This document shows positions 8,858 to 17,902 of a stretch of 64,000 nt of DNA, in pieces; within the stretch, counting starts at the first letter, position 1, and every line of letters starts with the position of its first letter. The stretch is from the NCBI GenBank assembly GCA_001870995.2, contig MLAV02000018.1, forward strand, positions 80,597-144,596. Reading direction: 5' to 3'. The position numbers and the translations under genes were made by a program. A model generated the notes under the pieces. It had not been told where the DNA came from and ran no database searches. It worked only from the letters and a program-made list of their open reading frames with translations. The DNA is from Chitinophaga sp. CB10. GTDB taxonomy: Bacteria; Bacteroidota; Bacteroidia; Chitinophagales; Chitinophagaceae.

Positions 8858-11242
8858 TTACTGTTCCTTTTTTGGCATCACCGCTTTAGGCTGCGGCGGC
8901 GTAGCCGGCTTGTTCTCTTTCTGCTCCTCTTTCTTAGGCGCCGGCTTTTTCTCCTCCGGTTTGTCCGCCCCCGGTGTGGCAAAATCATCGCCATAGCCGG
9001 AAGCGTCAATGTAATCCTGCTCGCTGCCGTTACCAGTGTTTTCCGCTTCGGCGCCCGGCGCTACGTTGGAATTGAAGTCCTCATAGCTTTCATTGGCCAT
9101 GCTCGCAGGCATGATAAATTTATCGTTCGGAGAAATTTTCAACGTCGGATCCGCATGCACCTTCTGCATGAAGTAAGCCCAGATAGGCAGGCCCGTGTTG
9201 GCGCCCTGCCCCATGGCCGTGGTGGAGAAGTGGATGTAGTTGTTTTCGCAACCTACCCATGCACCCGCCAGTAACTTAGGCGTATAACCAATGAACCAGC
9301 CATCCGTATTATCGTTGGTGGTACCGGTTTTACCGCCGATCTCGCCCTGGATGTTGTAACGGAAACGCAGGCGCGCCGCCGTACCGCCCGGGCCAGTCAC
9401 CCCTTCCATCATTTTCACCATGGTATAGGAGTCATGTTCGCTGATCACCTCGCGCTTCACCGGCGCAAAGGTTTCCAGTATATTGCCGTAACGGTCCTCG
9501 ATGCGGGTAATGTAAATCGGTTTGGTATTGATACCCCGCGCCGGGAACATCGTATAGGCGCGCAGCATTTCGTACAGCGAAAGGTCTACCGCGCCCAGCG
9601 CAATGGAAGGATATGGCTCAATCTTAGGCGTAAAGCCTACCTTGTTTTTCACGAAGTCTGCAAAGTTCTTTGGCCCCAGCTGCTTGATCAGGTAAGCCGC
9701 TACCAGGTTGAGCGACTTTGCCAGCGCGCCCGCCATGGTAATGGAGCCGCCGGTGCTGCCCTCGGAGTTTTTAGGGCTCCAGCCGTCGATGGTAATCGGT
9801 TCGTTCGGCAGCATCGTATATGGGGAAAAACCGTTCATGATCGCAAAGCAATACAGGAATGGTTTAAAGGTAGAACCCACCTGGCGACGTGTTTTAGCTA
9901 CGTGGTCGTTTTTGAAATACCTGAAATCAGGACCGCCTACCCATGCTTTTACTTCCCCGCTTTCAGGGTCCATGGCCATGAAGCCCGCCTGCAGGATGGT
10001 GCGCATGTATTTGATGGAATCCATCGGCGTCATGATGGTATCGATATCGTTCAGATCCGGATCGGTAAAGCTGTTCCAGCCAAATACCTTCATCCGCACC
10101 GGCGTGTTGAAAGCCTTGGCGATGGCGGCATCGTCAGCCCCGTCCTCTTTCATTTGCTGGTAGCGGTCGGATTCCTGCATGAAGTTGTTCAGCTCCTTCT
10201 GCCAGTTTTTCCACACGCTGCCGGTTTTGATATTGTTCTGGCCGAAGAGGGATTTCTGCAGGGTTTGCAGGTGATGGCGCACCGCCTCTTCCGCATACAG
10301 CTGCATGCGCGGGTTGATGGTCGTATAAATTTTCAGCCCATCACGGTAAAGGTTATACTCCGAACCGTCCGCCTTCTTGTGGTTGGCGCACCAGGCTTTC
10401 ATTTCATCGCGCAGTACTTCCCTAAAGTATGGCGCCAGCCCTTTGTTGTGGTCAATTTTATTATAGTGCAGTACAATCGGTTTGCTCTTGGCGGCTGCAG
10501 CTTCCGCAGGAGTGATAAACTCATTTTCCACCATGTTGTCGATCACCGTATTGCGGCGGCTCAGCGCCATCTGCGGGTTGCGGCGCGGGTTGTACAAGGT
10601 GTTCCCTTTCAGCATACCCACCAGGATGGCAGCTTCTTCAATGGAGAGATGACCGGCATCTTTACTGAAGAAGGTGCGCGCGCCGTTTTCTATACCGTAC
10701 ACGTTATCCCCGAAGGAAACAGTGTTTAAATAAAGTGTTAAAATTTCCTGCTTGGTAAAATTCCTTTCCAGCTTAATGGCGATAATCCATTCCTGCAACT
10801 TCTGGAAGGCGCGACTGATGGGATTGGTAGCTCTTTTTTTGCCCAGCGCATCCGCCTGCAGGTTCAGCGCCAGCTGTTGGGTAATGGTACTGGAACCGCG
10901 TTTTTTACCGATCAGTAAATAGAAAGGAATGGCGAAAGTACCCTTGGCATCAATACCGGAGTTATCGTAAAAGCGACTTTCCTCGGTGGCTATCAATGCA
11001 TTGATCACGTTTTTTGAAATCTCGTTATAATCGCTGCTGGAGCGGTCTACCTGGTAGTATTTACCTAAAATGGTACCGTCATCGGCAATCACCTCCGCAG
11101 CCAGGGCGGCCCGTGGGTTTTCCAGTTCTTCCATGGAAGGCATATTACCTATCACACGGAAGTTTATAAGTAATACCAGGAGAATAAAAAATGCTAAGAC
11201 CCCAAATGCCACTCTCCACAATATTTTCACCGATTTTTTCAT
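8858..11242 (-). CDS. Penicillin-binding protein 1A, bifunctional transglycosylase/transpeptidase
   Basis: Builds and crosslinks peptidoglycan at the outer face of the inner membrane. The 794 residues show a membrane anchor (about 8-28), a GT51 glycosyltransferase domain with catalytic Glu87 in ATEESRFYDNSG and GSSTITQQLALN, and a transpeptidase domain with S457-T-F-K460, SLN and K638-T-G. The usual EDxxFxxHxG signature reads EESRFYDNSG here, so the conserved His is Asn. The last 55 residues are a Pro/Lys/Glu-rich tail, probably disordered. It is a single gene, transcribed leftward. Confidence 0.95.
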   Translation of the reverse strand: MKKSVKILWRVAFGVLAFFILLVLLINFRVIGNMPSMEELENPRAALAAEVIADDGTILGKYYQVDRSSSDYNEISKNVINALIATEESRFYDNSGIDAKGTFAIPFYLLIGKKRGSSTITQQLALNLQADALGKKRATNPISRAFQKLQEWIIAIKLERNFTKQEILTLYLNTVSFGDNVYGIENGARTFFSKDAGHLSIEEAAILVGMLKGNTLYNPRRNPQMALSRRNTVIDNMVENEFITPAEAAAAKSKPIVLHYNKIDHNKGLAPYFREVLRDEMKAWCANHKKADGSEYNLYRDGLKIYTTINPRMQLYAEEAVRHHLQTLQKSLFGQNNIKTGSVWKNWQKELNNFMQESDRYQQMKEDGADDAAIAKAFNTPVRMKVFGWNSFTDPDLNDIDTIMTPMDSIKYMRTILQAGFMAMDPESGEVKAWVGGPDFRYFKNDHVAKTRRQVGSTFKPFLYCFAIMNGFSPYTMLPNEPITIDGWSPKNSEGSTGGSITMAGALAKSLNLVAAYLIKQLGPKNFADFVKNKVGFTPKIEPYPSIALGAVDLSLYEMLRAYTMFPARGINTKPIYITRIEDRYGNILETFAPVKREVISEHDSYTMVKMMEGVTGPGGTAARLRFRYNIQGEIGGKTGTTNDNTDGWFIGYTPKLLAGAWVGCENNYIHFSTTAMGQGANTGLPIWAYFMQKVHADPTLKISPNDKFIMPASMANESYEDFNSNVAPGAEAENTGNGSEQDYIDASGYGDDFATPGADKPEEKKPAPKKEEQKENKPATPPQPKAVMPKKEQ

Positions 11243-11289
11243 GCGCGTTCTGATTTGTTTAATGGCTAACCCAGTTATGGGTTGACCGA

Positions 11290-11297
11290 CAAAGCTA
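11290..11297 (-). promoter_or_regulatory. Candidate PBP1A promoter, -7 element
   Basis: Minus-strand TAGCTTTG matches TAnnTTTG 47 bp upstream of the PBP1A start; no matching -33 element is seen. Confidence 0.4.
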
Positions 11298-11321
11298 ATG
11301 GAAATTTCGGGATTTGTATAG

Positions 11322-14300
11322 TTACTCGGTCACGTAGTTGTCGGCAAAGAACTTACGGTAACCGGCCAAATCCTTGGTACTGTTTAGTAATATGAAGTTG
11401 TCCCGGGAGATGACGAAGAAACTGTAATCCGTTGGCCTGATCCGGGGGATGATGTTGTTGGACGCTGCATCCCTGATTTCATCGAAGTAGGCCAGGGCCT
11501 TGTCTTCGTTAGGGAATATCCTGAAAATCAGCATGATATCATTTGGCGTAAGCACGAAGCTACCCACCTCAATTTTATCTGACGGATGTTTGGTGGCGTT
11601 GTAACGGGTAAACTGGCTCAATCCTTCATCCATCAGCTCTTTGGACACCCGGTCGAACGACAGCACCACGAAAAACGGGTTGTTGGCATCTATCTTATAA
11701 GGCGTCACCGGTTTCGGCGGCGCAATTACGTTTACCGGCGCAGGTTTGTTGCCCGTCAGGCCGGCAGCCACCTGGATGCTGTCCGTCTTCACTTTGGCTG
11801 TGTTTACCTTATCGGCAAACACCGGCTGTGGGTTCTGCCATGGATATCGCATCGTCACATCTTCATCCACCAAAGGCGTGCCATCGGCGTTCTTCTTCAC
11901 TTCCAGGGCTACTAAATAATTATAGAGCTCTTTTCGCTGTTTGAGCGCAGCCATCAGCGATTGCGCCTGGCTAAAGATGGCGGAATCGGCGGCGTATTTA
12001 TTCATTACATACTGCACGGCCGCCTCGGAGCGGTTAACCGTGTCCGTTGCAAAGCTGGTATCTGTCTTTACCGTGATCATGGCCTGCAACAGGTCGAATT
12101 TAGGTTGCAGGTAGTTCAGGCCATAAACGGAGTCCACCATGGCGCGCATGGCAATAGCCCCGGCGTAGTTGCCGTTGCGGAACGCCGTATAGGCGGAGTC
12201 GTAAGCCTCGCGGATCGCCTTCTTTTTACCGGCGTCGATGTCTTTCAAACCGCCAAAGCGGATGATATCCGCAAAATTCGTTTGTCCGTACTCGTTAAGC
12301 ACCTGGTTTTTATACCTGTTGGCTACGTCTGTCCTGTTTTGTTTGCCATTCCATACATACAGGGAGTATAATACCTCTGCCTTGCGCGGATGGGCCGGGT
12401 ATAACAGCAGCAGGGAGTCGTAGGTTTCTATAGCCAGCGGTGCGTTGTCGAGTTTATCATAATAGAGTTTACCGAGGTCAAACCAGGCGTCCTCGCATTT
12501 GCTACGGGACGCGCGCAGCTGCTCCGGCGTGAGGGGCAGGCCGGCGGCCAGCACTTCGGCGCTCATACTGTCCGCCGGTACGGCAGGCTTGGCGTCTTCG
12601 GCGGTGGGCGCGTTGAGCATTGGCGCGCCATTGTTCCCGGCGGCGATATTGGCGGCGCCGGTCTGGCTTCTTCTCCAGTTATCAGCCAGCTGGCGGTTCC
12701 CCCAGCGGCGGCGGAACTCGGAGTACCCGGCGGATTTGGTAGCTACATTGTAGAAATACCAGTCGCCGTTGCTATCCCCCTGGGGGGAGAAAGCGCCCGG
12801 GCCATTATTTTGCAGGGTGCTGCCGGCAGTATAGTTTTCGCTGTCCGCGCCTTTATTCTTTTTCTCGTTCTTCTTTTTATCGGCCGCCTCCTGGCGGATG
12901 GTGGCCGCCATTTTAGCGAGGAAGATGTTCCGGTCGGATTCCGGCATCGTTGCGATGCGTTGCAGGCTATCTTCCCGGCGAATGAGCGCCACGCGGGCAG
13001 CTACATCGCCCAGCACATTTTTGCGGGTGTTTACCAGCGCATAGTCCACAAAATCCGGCGTCATGGTGCCGGCAGTGCTGTCGTAATATTTTTTTGCTTC
13101 GGCGTAGTTACGCTGATCGTAGTAGATGTCTGCAATGCCTTTGTAGGTGATGGTGCGCTGTACCCTGTTTTCGCTGGGCACTTTGAGCGACTTCTGCATA
13201 TACCCCAGGGCCGCCTCGGGGTCCTTTGGATAGGATATGGAACCCATGGTGTAGAGGATACCATCGCGGTAAGGTTCAAATTTCTGCTTCTTCAGCATGT
13301 GACGGAGGGCGTCGATGCTTTCCTGCGGGTTGCCGCCCTCGCGGGTGGCGTTGAGGCGGGCAATCTGCACCCTTGCCTGGAAGTCCATCATCGGATCAGG
13401 CCGCTGGCGGATCACGCCCCTGAACTGGTCAATGGCGGAATCAGGCTGGTTTTCCAGCGCATACAGCTGCCCGAGGATGAATGACATCCTCGCTTTGGCC
13501 ACCCTGTCCCTGCTTTTATCGATGGCTACCTGTAAAGGCGAAATGGTTTCGTGGTAGCGGCCCTGTATGTAGTTGCTGTAGGCCTTTACTTCCGCCAGGG
13601 AGCCTTCGAGGCGCTTCGGAAATTTAGGATCGTTGGAAAGTACGTTCAGTAAGGCTTGTACTTCATCGTAATCTTTCAGTTCCAGCAGCGTGCGCGCACG
13701 CCATAAGAAGGCATCGTTACGGGCGCGCTTATGACGGAAAGGCGCGAGTACGCCTTTTGTATTTTCTTTGGAGGAAACGGAAATCTGGTCATTTTCCGTA
13801 GCGCCTACAACGGTTTTATATTCCTGCTTGCTTTTAGGAGCGAAGGCCAGGTTGGTGTACTGGAATGTTTTGTTGGCGTTTTCGAAATCTCCTTCGTAGA
13901 AGTAGGCGCGGCCCATCAGCACATAACAGTCAGGTATCCACTTGCCGCGGGGGTCGTGGAGTTGAATGCCGGTGGAAGCTTTTTCTATTACGGAATCCAG
14001 TTCACTTTTGCTCGTGTTCTGGTTTTTGGCAGTAAACGGATAAAAAGGCAGCAGCACATTGTAATTGTCCTGCCCCTGCCGGTTTACGGAGCGTACGACC
14101 CTGTCCAGCTTGGTGCGGGCATGGAAGTAATAGTTATAGCGGGTGGCCAGGTTTTGCCAGAAGGCGCGATAGAGGGTCCAGCGCTTGTTTTCCAGCATGA
14201 TCTCTGCGGGAGTACGCCTGTCCTGAACTTTCGGTTCTTTTGGTTTAAACAAAGGATTAGCCTGGGTAGTGCTACCCTGTTGATTGCTTTGCCGGGCATT

Positions 14301-14420
14301 ATTTTGGGGCGGGCGCTGCGCCTGGTTGCGGGGCTGATTTTGCGCCCAAACCGCTGGAACTCCCATGCACACTAAAAAAAGTAAAGCAAAATATCTTCGT
14401 AATAACTTGATGCAATTCAT
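11322..14420 (-). CDS. PorW/SprE-like tetratricopeptide protein
   Basis: This 1032-residue exported protein has a leader ending AVWAQ, then a Gln/Asn/Pro-rich linker (about 27-65). The RAFWQNLATRYNYYFHARTKLD segment and many TPR units (for example YFYEGDFENANKTFQYTN, YYDQRNYAEAKKYYDS, FDLGKLYYDKLDNAPLAIETYDSLL) follow. The C-terminal domain ends FVISRDNFILLNSTKDLAGYRKFF. The pattern resembles PorW/SprE, the periplasmic TPR protein needed for type IX secretion and gliding. A Cys lies within the leader (residue 18) but no clear lipobox. The T9SS cargo at 49808 agrees with such a role. The TPR content is sure; the PorW/SprE name is by resemblance. Confidence 0.65.
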   Translation of the reverse strand: MNCIKLLRRYFALLFLVCMGVPAVWAQNQPRNQAQRPPQNNARQSNQQGSTTQANPLFKPKEPKVQDRRTPAEIMLENKRWTLYRAFWQNLATRYNYYFHARTKLDRVVRSVNRQGQDNYNVLLPFYPFTAKNQNTSKSELDSVIEKASTGIQLHDPRGKWIPDCYVLMGRAYFYEGDFENANKTFQYTNLAFAPKSKQEYKTVVGATENDQISVSSKENTKGVLAPFRHKRARNDAFLWRARTLLELKDYDEVQALLNVLSNDPKFPKRLEGSLAEVKAYSNYIQGRYHETISPLQVAIDKSRDRVAKARMSFILGQLYALENQPDSAIDQFRGVIRQRPDPMMDFQARVQIARLNATREGGNPQESIDALRHMLKKQKFEPYRDGILYTMGSISYPKDPEAALGYMQKSLKVPSENRVQRTITYKGIADIYYDQRNYAEAKKYYDSTAGTMTPDFVDYALVNTRKNVLGDVAARVALIRREDSLQRIATMPESDRNIFLAKMAATIRQEAADKKKNEKKNKGADSENYTAGSTLQNNGPGAFSPQGDSNGDWYFYNVATKSAGYSEFRRRWGNRQLADNWRRSQTGAANIAAGNNGAPMLNAPTAEDAKPAVPADSMSAEVLAAGLPLTPEQLRASRSKCEDAWFDLGKLYYDKLDNAPLAIETYDSLLLLYPAHPRKAEVLYSLYVWNGKQNRTDVANRYKNQVLNEYGQTNFADIIRFGGLKDIDAGKKKAIREAYDSAYTAFRNGNYAGAIAMRAMVDSVYGLNYLQPKFDLLQAMITVKTDTSFATDTVNRSEAAVQYVMNKYAADSAIFSQAQSLMAALKQRKELYNYLVALEVKKNADGTPLVDEDVTMRYPWQNPQPVFADKVNTAKVKTDSIQVAAGLTGNKPAPVNVIAPPKPVTPYKIDANNPFFVVLSFDRVSKELMDEGLSQFTRYNATKHPSDKIEVGSFVLTPNDIMLIFRIFPNEDKALAYFDEIRDAASNNIIPRIRPTDYSFFVISRDNFILLNSTKDLAGYRKFFADNYVTE

Positions 14421-14657
14421 GGATGCCAGGGTGTATAGGCTTTATTATATAACTTCCGGAAATAAAAAATATTTTAAAGATACTACAAAAATGTGGAAAT
14501 TCTGACAATCAGCCAACCTTTAATACACTGATTATCAGCGGCAAAAAAGCCCTTTCCGTGGGGAAAATTTTCTTCCATCCCTGTAGATACCAGAATACGA
14601 AAGAACAAATAAAACAAATATGATTAACTTTAGCCGCCTGAAAACGAAAAAATTGCA

Positions 14658-15062
14658 ATGGCAAGGAAGGGGAATAAAAATAAAAGAAGGAATTTAGAGA
14701 AGCTCAGTCATAAGTATCGCCTGGTAATTATGAATGATGAAACCTATGACGAAGTAACGTCATTCAAACTATCCAGAATGAGTGTTTACATCGCATTGAG
14801 TACCCTGTTTGTATTATTGGTGGCTATTACCGTAGCTACAATAGTATTCACGCCATTGCGTTATTATATTCCCGGTTATGGCGATCTAAAGCAACGCAAG
14901 GAATTTATACACCTGAAAATGCGTGCGGACTCCCTCGAATCAGCCGTGAATGCCCGTGACAAGTACCTGGACAACATCAAGCAAGTGATCAACGGGGAAT
15001 TTACCGGCAAGCTGGATACAACGATGATGAAAGTGCCCAAAGTAGACGGCAGCACTTATTAG
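14658..15062 (+). CDS. Stand-alone membrane anchor resembling the N-terminus of an M23 peptidase
   Basis: This 134-residue protein has a Lys/Arg-rich N-terminus (1-20), then HKYRLVIMNDETYDEVTSFKLSR, one transmembrane helix (about 42-64), TPLRYYIPGYGD, and a short coiled coil (about 80-112). In many Bacteroidota the same N-terminal layout leads an M23 (LytM-type) peptidase encoded next to bactofilin. Here the frame ends at GSTY, and only 110 bp remain before bactofilin, so there is no room for a catalytic domain. It may be an inner-membrane partner of bactofilin. The domain comparison is from memory. Confidence 0.7.
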   Translation: MARKGNKNKRRNLEKLSHKYRLVIMNDETYDEVTSFKLSRMSVYIALSTLFVLLVAITVATIVFTPLRYYIPGYGDLKQRKEFIHLKMRADSLESAVNARDKYLDNIKQVINGEFTGKLDTTMMKVPKVDGSTY

Positions 15063-15172
15063 TAGGAAGGATTTATTTGACTATCAATTGATATTGAAAT
15101 ATCAATAAATCTCGGAATATTTAATTTATTTTACATCGTTTTAACTTTCAAACCTGAAAAACCTGAAAACCT

Positions 15173-15601
15173 ATGTTTAATAACAGTTCAAAATCTAAGG
15201 GTGACAGCAAGAGCATGTTGCCTTCTTCTACTATCAACATTATTGGAAGCGGCACCAGCATCCAGGGAGATATCGTATGCGAAGGCGATATTCGTATCGA
15301 TGGTCAGGTAAATGGCCTGGTATCCACCAAAGCGAAGATAGTAGTAGGGCCGGAAGGAGATATTACCGGAGATCTTATTTGTCAGAGCGCCGATATTCTG
15401 GGTAAAGTAACCGGAATCATCAAAGTGGAAGAATTATTGTTCCTGAAAGGGAATGCACATGTGAAAGGTGACGTGTACACCGCACATTTCGAGATGGAGC
15501 CTACCGCCAAATTCAATGGCCGTTGCTACATGGGCGATGAACAGCCGGAAGAAACTCATAAACATGGAAGATCAGTCCTCACAGAAGCCGAAGCAGAATA
15601 A
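15173..15601 (+). CDS. Bactofilin (polymer-forming cytoskeletal protein)
   Basis: Bactofilins polymerise without nucleotide into filaments that organise cell-envelope proteins. The 142-residue protein has the bactofilin beta-helix core (about 20-115) with the repeating pattern GTSIQGDIVCEGDIRIDG, VSTKAKIVVGPEGDITGD, ADILGKVTGIIKVEELLF and KGNAHVKGDVYTAHFEME. Charged, presumably disordered ends flank it. The preceding gene encodes a membrane anchor that could tether it. The 3' end overlaps the AtpZ gene by 38 bp in another frame, a sign of tight co-transcription. Confidence 0.93.
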   Translation: MFNNSSKSKGDSKSMLPSSTINIIGSGTSIQGDIVCEGDIRIDGQVNGLVSTKAKIVVGPEGDITGDLICQSADILGKVTGIIKVEELLFLKGNAHVKGDVYTAHFEMEPTAKFNGRCYMGDEQPEETHKHGRSVLTEAEAE

Positions 15602-15815
15602 GCCCGATAAAAATAATAACAACAACCTGGGCACTATTATGCGTTACGCGGGCCTGGCGTTCCAGATGATGGCTACGCTGGGGCTTGCCGTTTTCATCGG
15701 GTACAAGCTGGACCAAAAGATTGGCTGGCGGGTACCAGTTTGCTTAATCGTTTTTTCTTTAGGGGGTTTAGTCGTAACTTTGCGGCAAATTTTAAATGAC
15801 ACCCGCAGGAAATGA
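15564..15815 (+). CDS. atpZ: AtpZ/AtpI-family small membrane protein
   Basis: The start at 15564 was chosen because it gives MEDQSSQKPK..., a normal charged and Asn-rich N-terminus; upstream in-frame codons lie inside bactofilin. The 83-residue protein has two transmembrane helices (about 25-46 and 55-75) with the family pattern MRYAGLAFQMMATLGLAVFIGYKLDQKIG and a short basic end. The family helps assemble or supply ions to F-type ATP synthase. It overlaps the bactofilin 3' end by 38 bp and the next gene by 4 bp. Confidence 0.8.
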   Translation: MEDQSSQKPKQNKPDKNNNNNLGTIMRYAGLAFQMMATLGLAVFIGYKLDQKIGWRVPVCLIVFSLGGLVVTLRQILNDTRRK

Positions 15816-16198
15816 GCGACAGATTTTTTATTAAGTTAATTGGCCTCTTCGGCATTATCAATCTAATTCTTTTAGCGTTTAAATCCAGGTTGATGGACAT
15901 CAACGCACATTTTTATGTACTGATGATCGGCAACCTGGTACTGGCGCTAGTATCTGTTTTATCCAGCAGATCCAGCATCAAAAGCCTTCAATCTACCAAC
16001 CACAACGCATTTATCAGAGCTGTTTACGGCGCTACGCTGAGTAAGTTAATGATCTGCATTATTGGTATCCTGGCATATGTACTTGCCTACAAACCAAACA
16101 TTAGCAAGCCAACTGTATTTATTTTATTGGGAACATACCTGATCTACACACTCTTCGAGGCCGTGAGCATGTCTAAACTTGTAAGACAAAAGCAATAA
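15812..16198 (+). CDS. AtpI-like four-helix membrane protein
   Basis: A 128-residue protein with four predicted transmembrane helices (about 7-24, 34-52, 72-93, 99-118). Its ATG overlaps the last codons of atpZ by 4 bp, which implies translational coupling. In related genomes a protein of this shape sits between AtpZ and ATP synthase subunit a, which suggests an AtpI-type assembly factor. No ATP synthase subunit follows here. The membrane layout is seen; the function is inferred. Confidence 0.6.
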   Translation: MSDRFFIKLIGLFGIINLILLAFKSRLMDINAHFYVLMIGNLVLALVSVLSSRSSIKSLQSTNHNAFIRAVYGATLSKLMICIIGILAYVLAYKPNISKPTVFILLGTYLIYTLFEAVSMSKLVRQKQ

Positions 16199-16201
16199 CA
16201 C

Positions 16202-16834
16202 TTGAAAAAAGAGGCGCCATTGCATGCATTAGCGGCCTATCTGCCAGATGGCACTTTTGAGCCGGTAATGGAGTTCATCAGACACTTTAAAGTACACCTG
16301 ACTATCACGCGTGAACGCGCCAGCATCCTCGGCGATTACCGCCACCCGGACGGGCACGGCAAAGGGCATCGTATCAGTATCAACGGATCACTGAATAAAT
16401 ACTCTTTCCTCATCACGCTGTTACATGAACTGGCGCACCTGACCACTTTCAATAAGTTCGGCAACCGCGTTGCCGCGCATGGAAAGGAATGGAAAAGTGA
16501 ATTTTCCTGGATTTTAAGCGGATTTGTAGGAAAAAACTTCCTGCCCCCGGATGTAGAACAGGCCGTGCGCCAAAGCATGGCCAATCCTGCTGCGAGTTCC
16601 TGCGCAGACGAAGACCTCATGCGCGTACTCAGCCGGTACGACCGTAAAAAAGAAAATCATTACCTCGTTGAACAACTCCCGCCGGGCCAGCTGTTCCGCA
16701 CCAAAGACGGCAGGGTTTTCCGCAAAGGAGAACGTATCCGCAAACGGTACCGCTGCGAGGAAGTAGCCACGAAGCGACTCTATCTTTTCAGTCCCGTCTA
16801 TGAAGTGGAGATAGTAACCAACGAAAATAATTAA
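16202..16834 (+). CDS. SprT-like zinc metalloprotease domain protein
   Basis: This 210-residue protein starts at a TTG codon 3 bp after the stop of the preceding gene; no better start exists nearby. It has the metalloprotease motif H75-E-L-A-H79 with a probable third ligand H93 in RVAAHGKEW, the usual SprT/SPRTN spacing. The C-terminal half (about 135-205) has a short beta-rich domain without the Cys4 zinc ribbon of some SprT proteins. Eukaryotic SPRTN cleaves DNA-protein crosslinks; the role of bacterial SprT-like proteins is not settled. It is the last gene of the rightward group that starts at 14658. Confidence 0.8.
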   Translation: MKKEAPLHALAAYLPDGTFEPVMEFIRHFKVHLTITRERASILGDYRHPDGHGKGHRISINGSLNKYSFLITLLHELAHLTTFNKFGNRVAAHGKEWKSEFSWILSGFVGKNFLPPDVEQAVRQSMANPAASSCADEDLMRVLSRYDRKKENHYLVEQLPPGQLFRTKDGRVFRKGERIRKRYRCEEVATKRLYLFSPVYEVEIVTNENN

Positions 16835-16837
16835 ACG

Positions 16838-16878
16838 GCAGCGGGTGTATCCAGTATGGATACACCCGCTGCTTTTTT
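16838..16878 (+). terminator. Terminator after the SprT-like gene
   Basis: A perfect 16-bp stem (16838-16853 with 16857-16872), a 3-base loop and a T6 run. It separates the rightward group from the converging M28 gene. Confidence 0.88.
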
Positions 16879-16888
16879 ATACGACTGA

Positions 16889-17818
16889 TTATTTTACTTC
16901 GGTATATTTTAAGGTGGGGAGATGCATAGCCCTGTTAATCAACCGTATTTCCAAACGGATAATCTGCTCTTCTGATTGTGCCTGGAGCTTCGGCGCATCG
17001 TCGGTGGGTTTATGGTAATCATCATGCCCGCCGGTATGGAAAAATAATACCGGCACCTGGTGCATGTAAAAGTTATGATGGTCCGACGCGCCCTTGCCCG
17101 CTGCATCCGTAAAGAACTTTATGCCCGGCTGCGTTACGCCTTCAAATACCTGCGGCCACTCCGCTGCCGAACCATATCCGCCAATACCAATACCCCTTTC
17201 CGGATTATACCGGCCTATCATATCCATGTTGAGCATGAAATGCACGTCAGCCAAAGGCTGCAGGGGATGGTTCGTATAATATTTGGAACCCTGTAAGCCC
17301 AGCTCTTCCCCGCCGAAAGCGATGAAGAGAAAATTAAACGGCTCCTTCTCCCTGTTTTTAGCGTAGTAACGCGCCAGCTCCAGCAGGCCGGCCACGCCGG
17401 AGGCATTATCATCCGCGCCGTTATGTATCTGGCCTACGGGATACTTGCCGTCGAATAAGCCGGCAGTGCCCAGGTGATCGTAGTGCGCCCCGATAATGAT
17501 CGTACGTGCGGCGCCGTTATCCAGGAACCCGATCACGTTGCGGCTCGGAATATTTTTGTGCGCATTGCGGTCGAAGGTAAAATCCTGGAAATAACTGCCG
17601 TTGTTAATAGGTTGCAGCCCCAGCTTGCGGAATTGTTTGGCAACAAAATTACTGGCAGTGATGCTGCCTTTTTCCGCAGTGCCTCTTCCTTTCAGCTTGT
17701 CGGAAGCAAGGTAGTTCACTGTTTTCTGAATCCGTTTGGCAGAAGGTAAGGTATCCTGCGCATGGGCACTTGCCAGCAAACCCAATGCACATAAGCCTGT
17801 CAATAAACGCTTTTTCAT
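16889..17818 (-). CDS. Exported M28-family zinc aminopeptidase
   Basis: A 309-residue protein with signal peptide (1-20, ASAHA) and the M28 metal ligands in order: H112-Y-D114-H (AHYDHLG), D136 in NGADDNASG, E171-E172 in FGGEELGLQGS, D199 in NMDMIGR, and the His in HDDYHKPTDD near the end. These bind two zinc ions in exopeptidases that remove N-terminal residues. There is no PA insertion. It should act in the periplasm or outside the cell. It follows yidC on the same strand but a terminator lies between them. Confidence 0.93.
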   Translation of the reverse strand: MKKRLLTGLCALGLLASAHAQDTLPSAKRIQKTVNYLASDKLKGRGTAEKGSITASNFVAKQFRKLGLQPINNGSYFQDFTFDRNAHKNIPSRNVIGFLDNGAARTIIIGAHYDHLGTAGLFDGKYPVGQIHNGADDNASGVAGLLELARYYAKNREKEPFNFLFIAFGGEELGLQGSKYYTNHPLQPLADVHFMLNMDMIGRYNPERGIGIGGYGSAAEWPQVFEGVTQPGIKFFTDAAGKGASDHHNFYMHQVPVLFFHTGGHDDYHKPTDDAPKLQAQSEEQIIRLEIRLINRAMHLPTLKYTEVK

Positions 17819-17835
17819 ACTGCAATTAAATAAAT

Positions 17836-17870
17836 AAAAAACAGAAGGCTTCCGTAAGGGAAGCCTTCTG
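17836..17870 (-). terminator. Terminator after yidC
   Basis: A 12-bp stem (17842-17853 with 17859-17870) followed on the minus strand by T6 (A at 17836-17841). Confidence 0.85.
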
Positions 17871-17902
17871 CTAAAAAATATGACTGAATTGTTCAGAAAA
17901 TA

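Noticed and set aside
15063..15172. Frameshifted M23 catalytic domain after the anchor gene
   Set aside because: Only 110 A/T-rich bases are available before bactofilin and no M23 motif (HxxxD, HxH) is readable in any frame.
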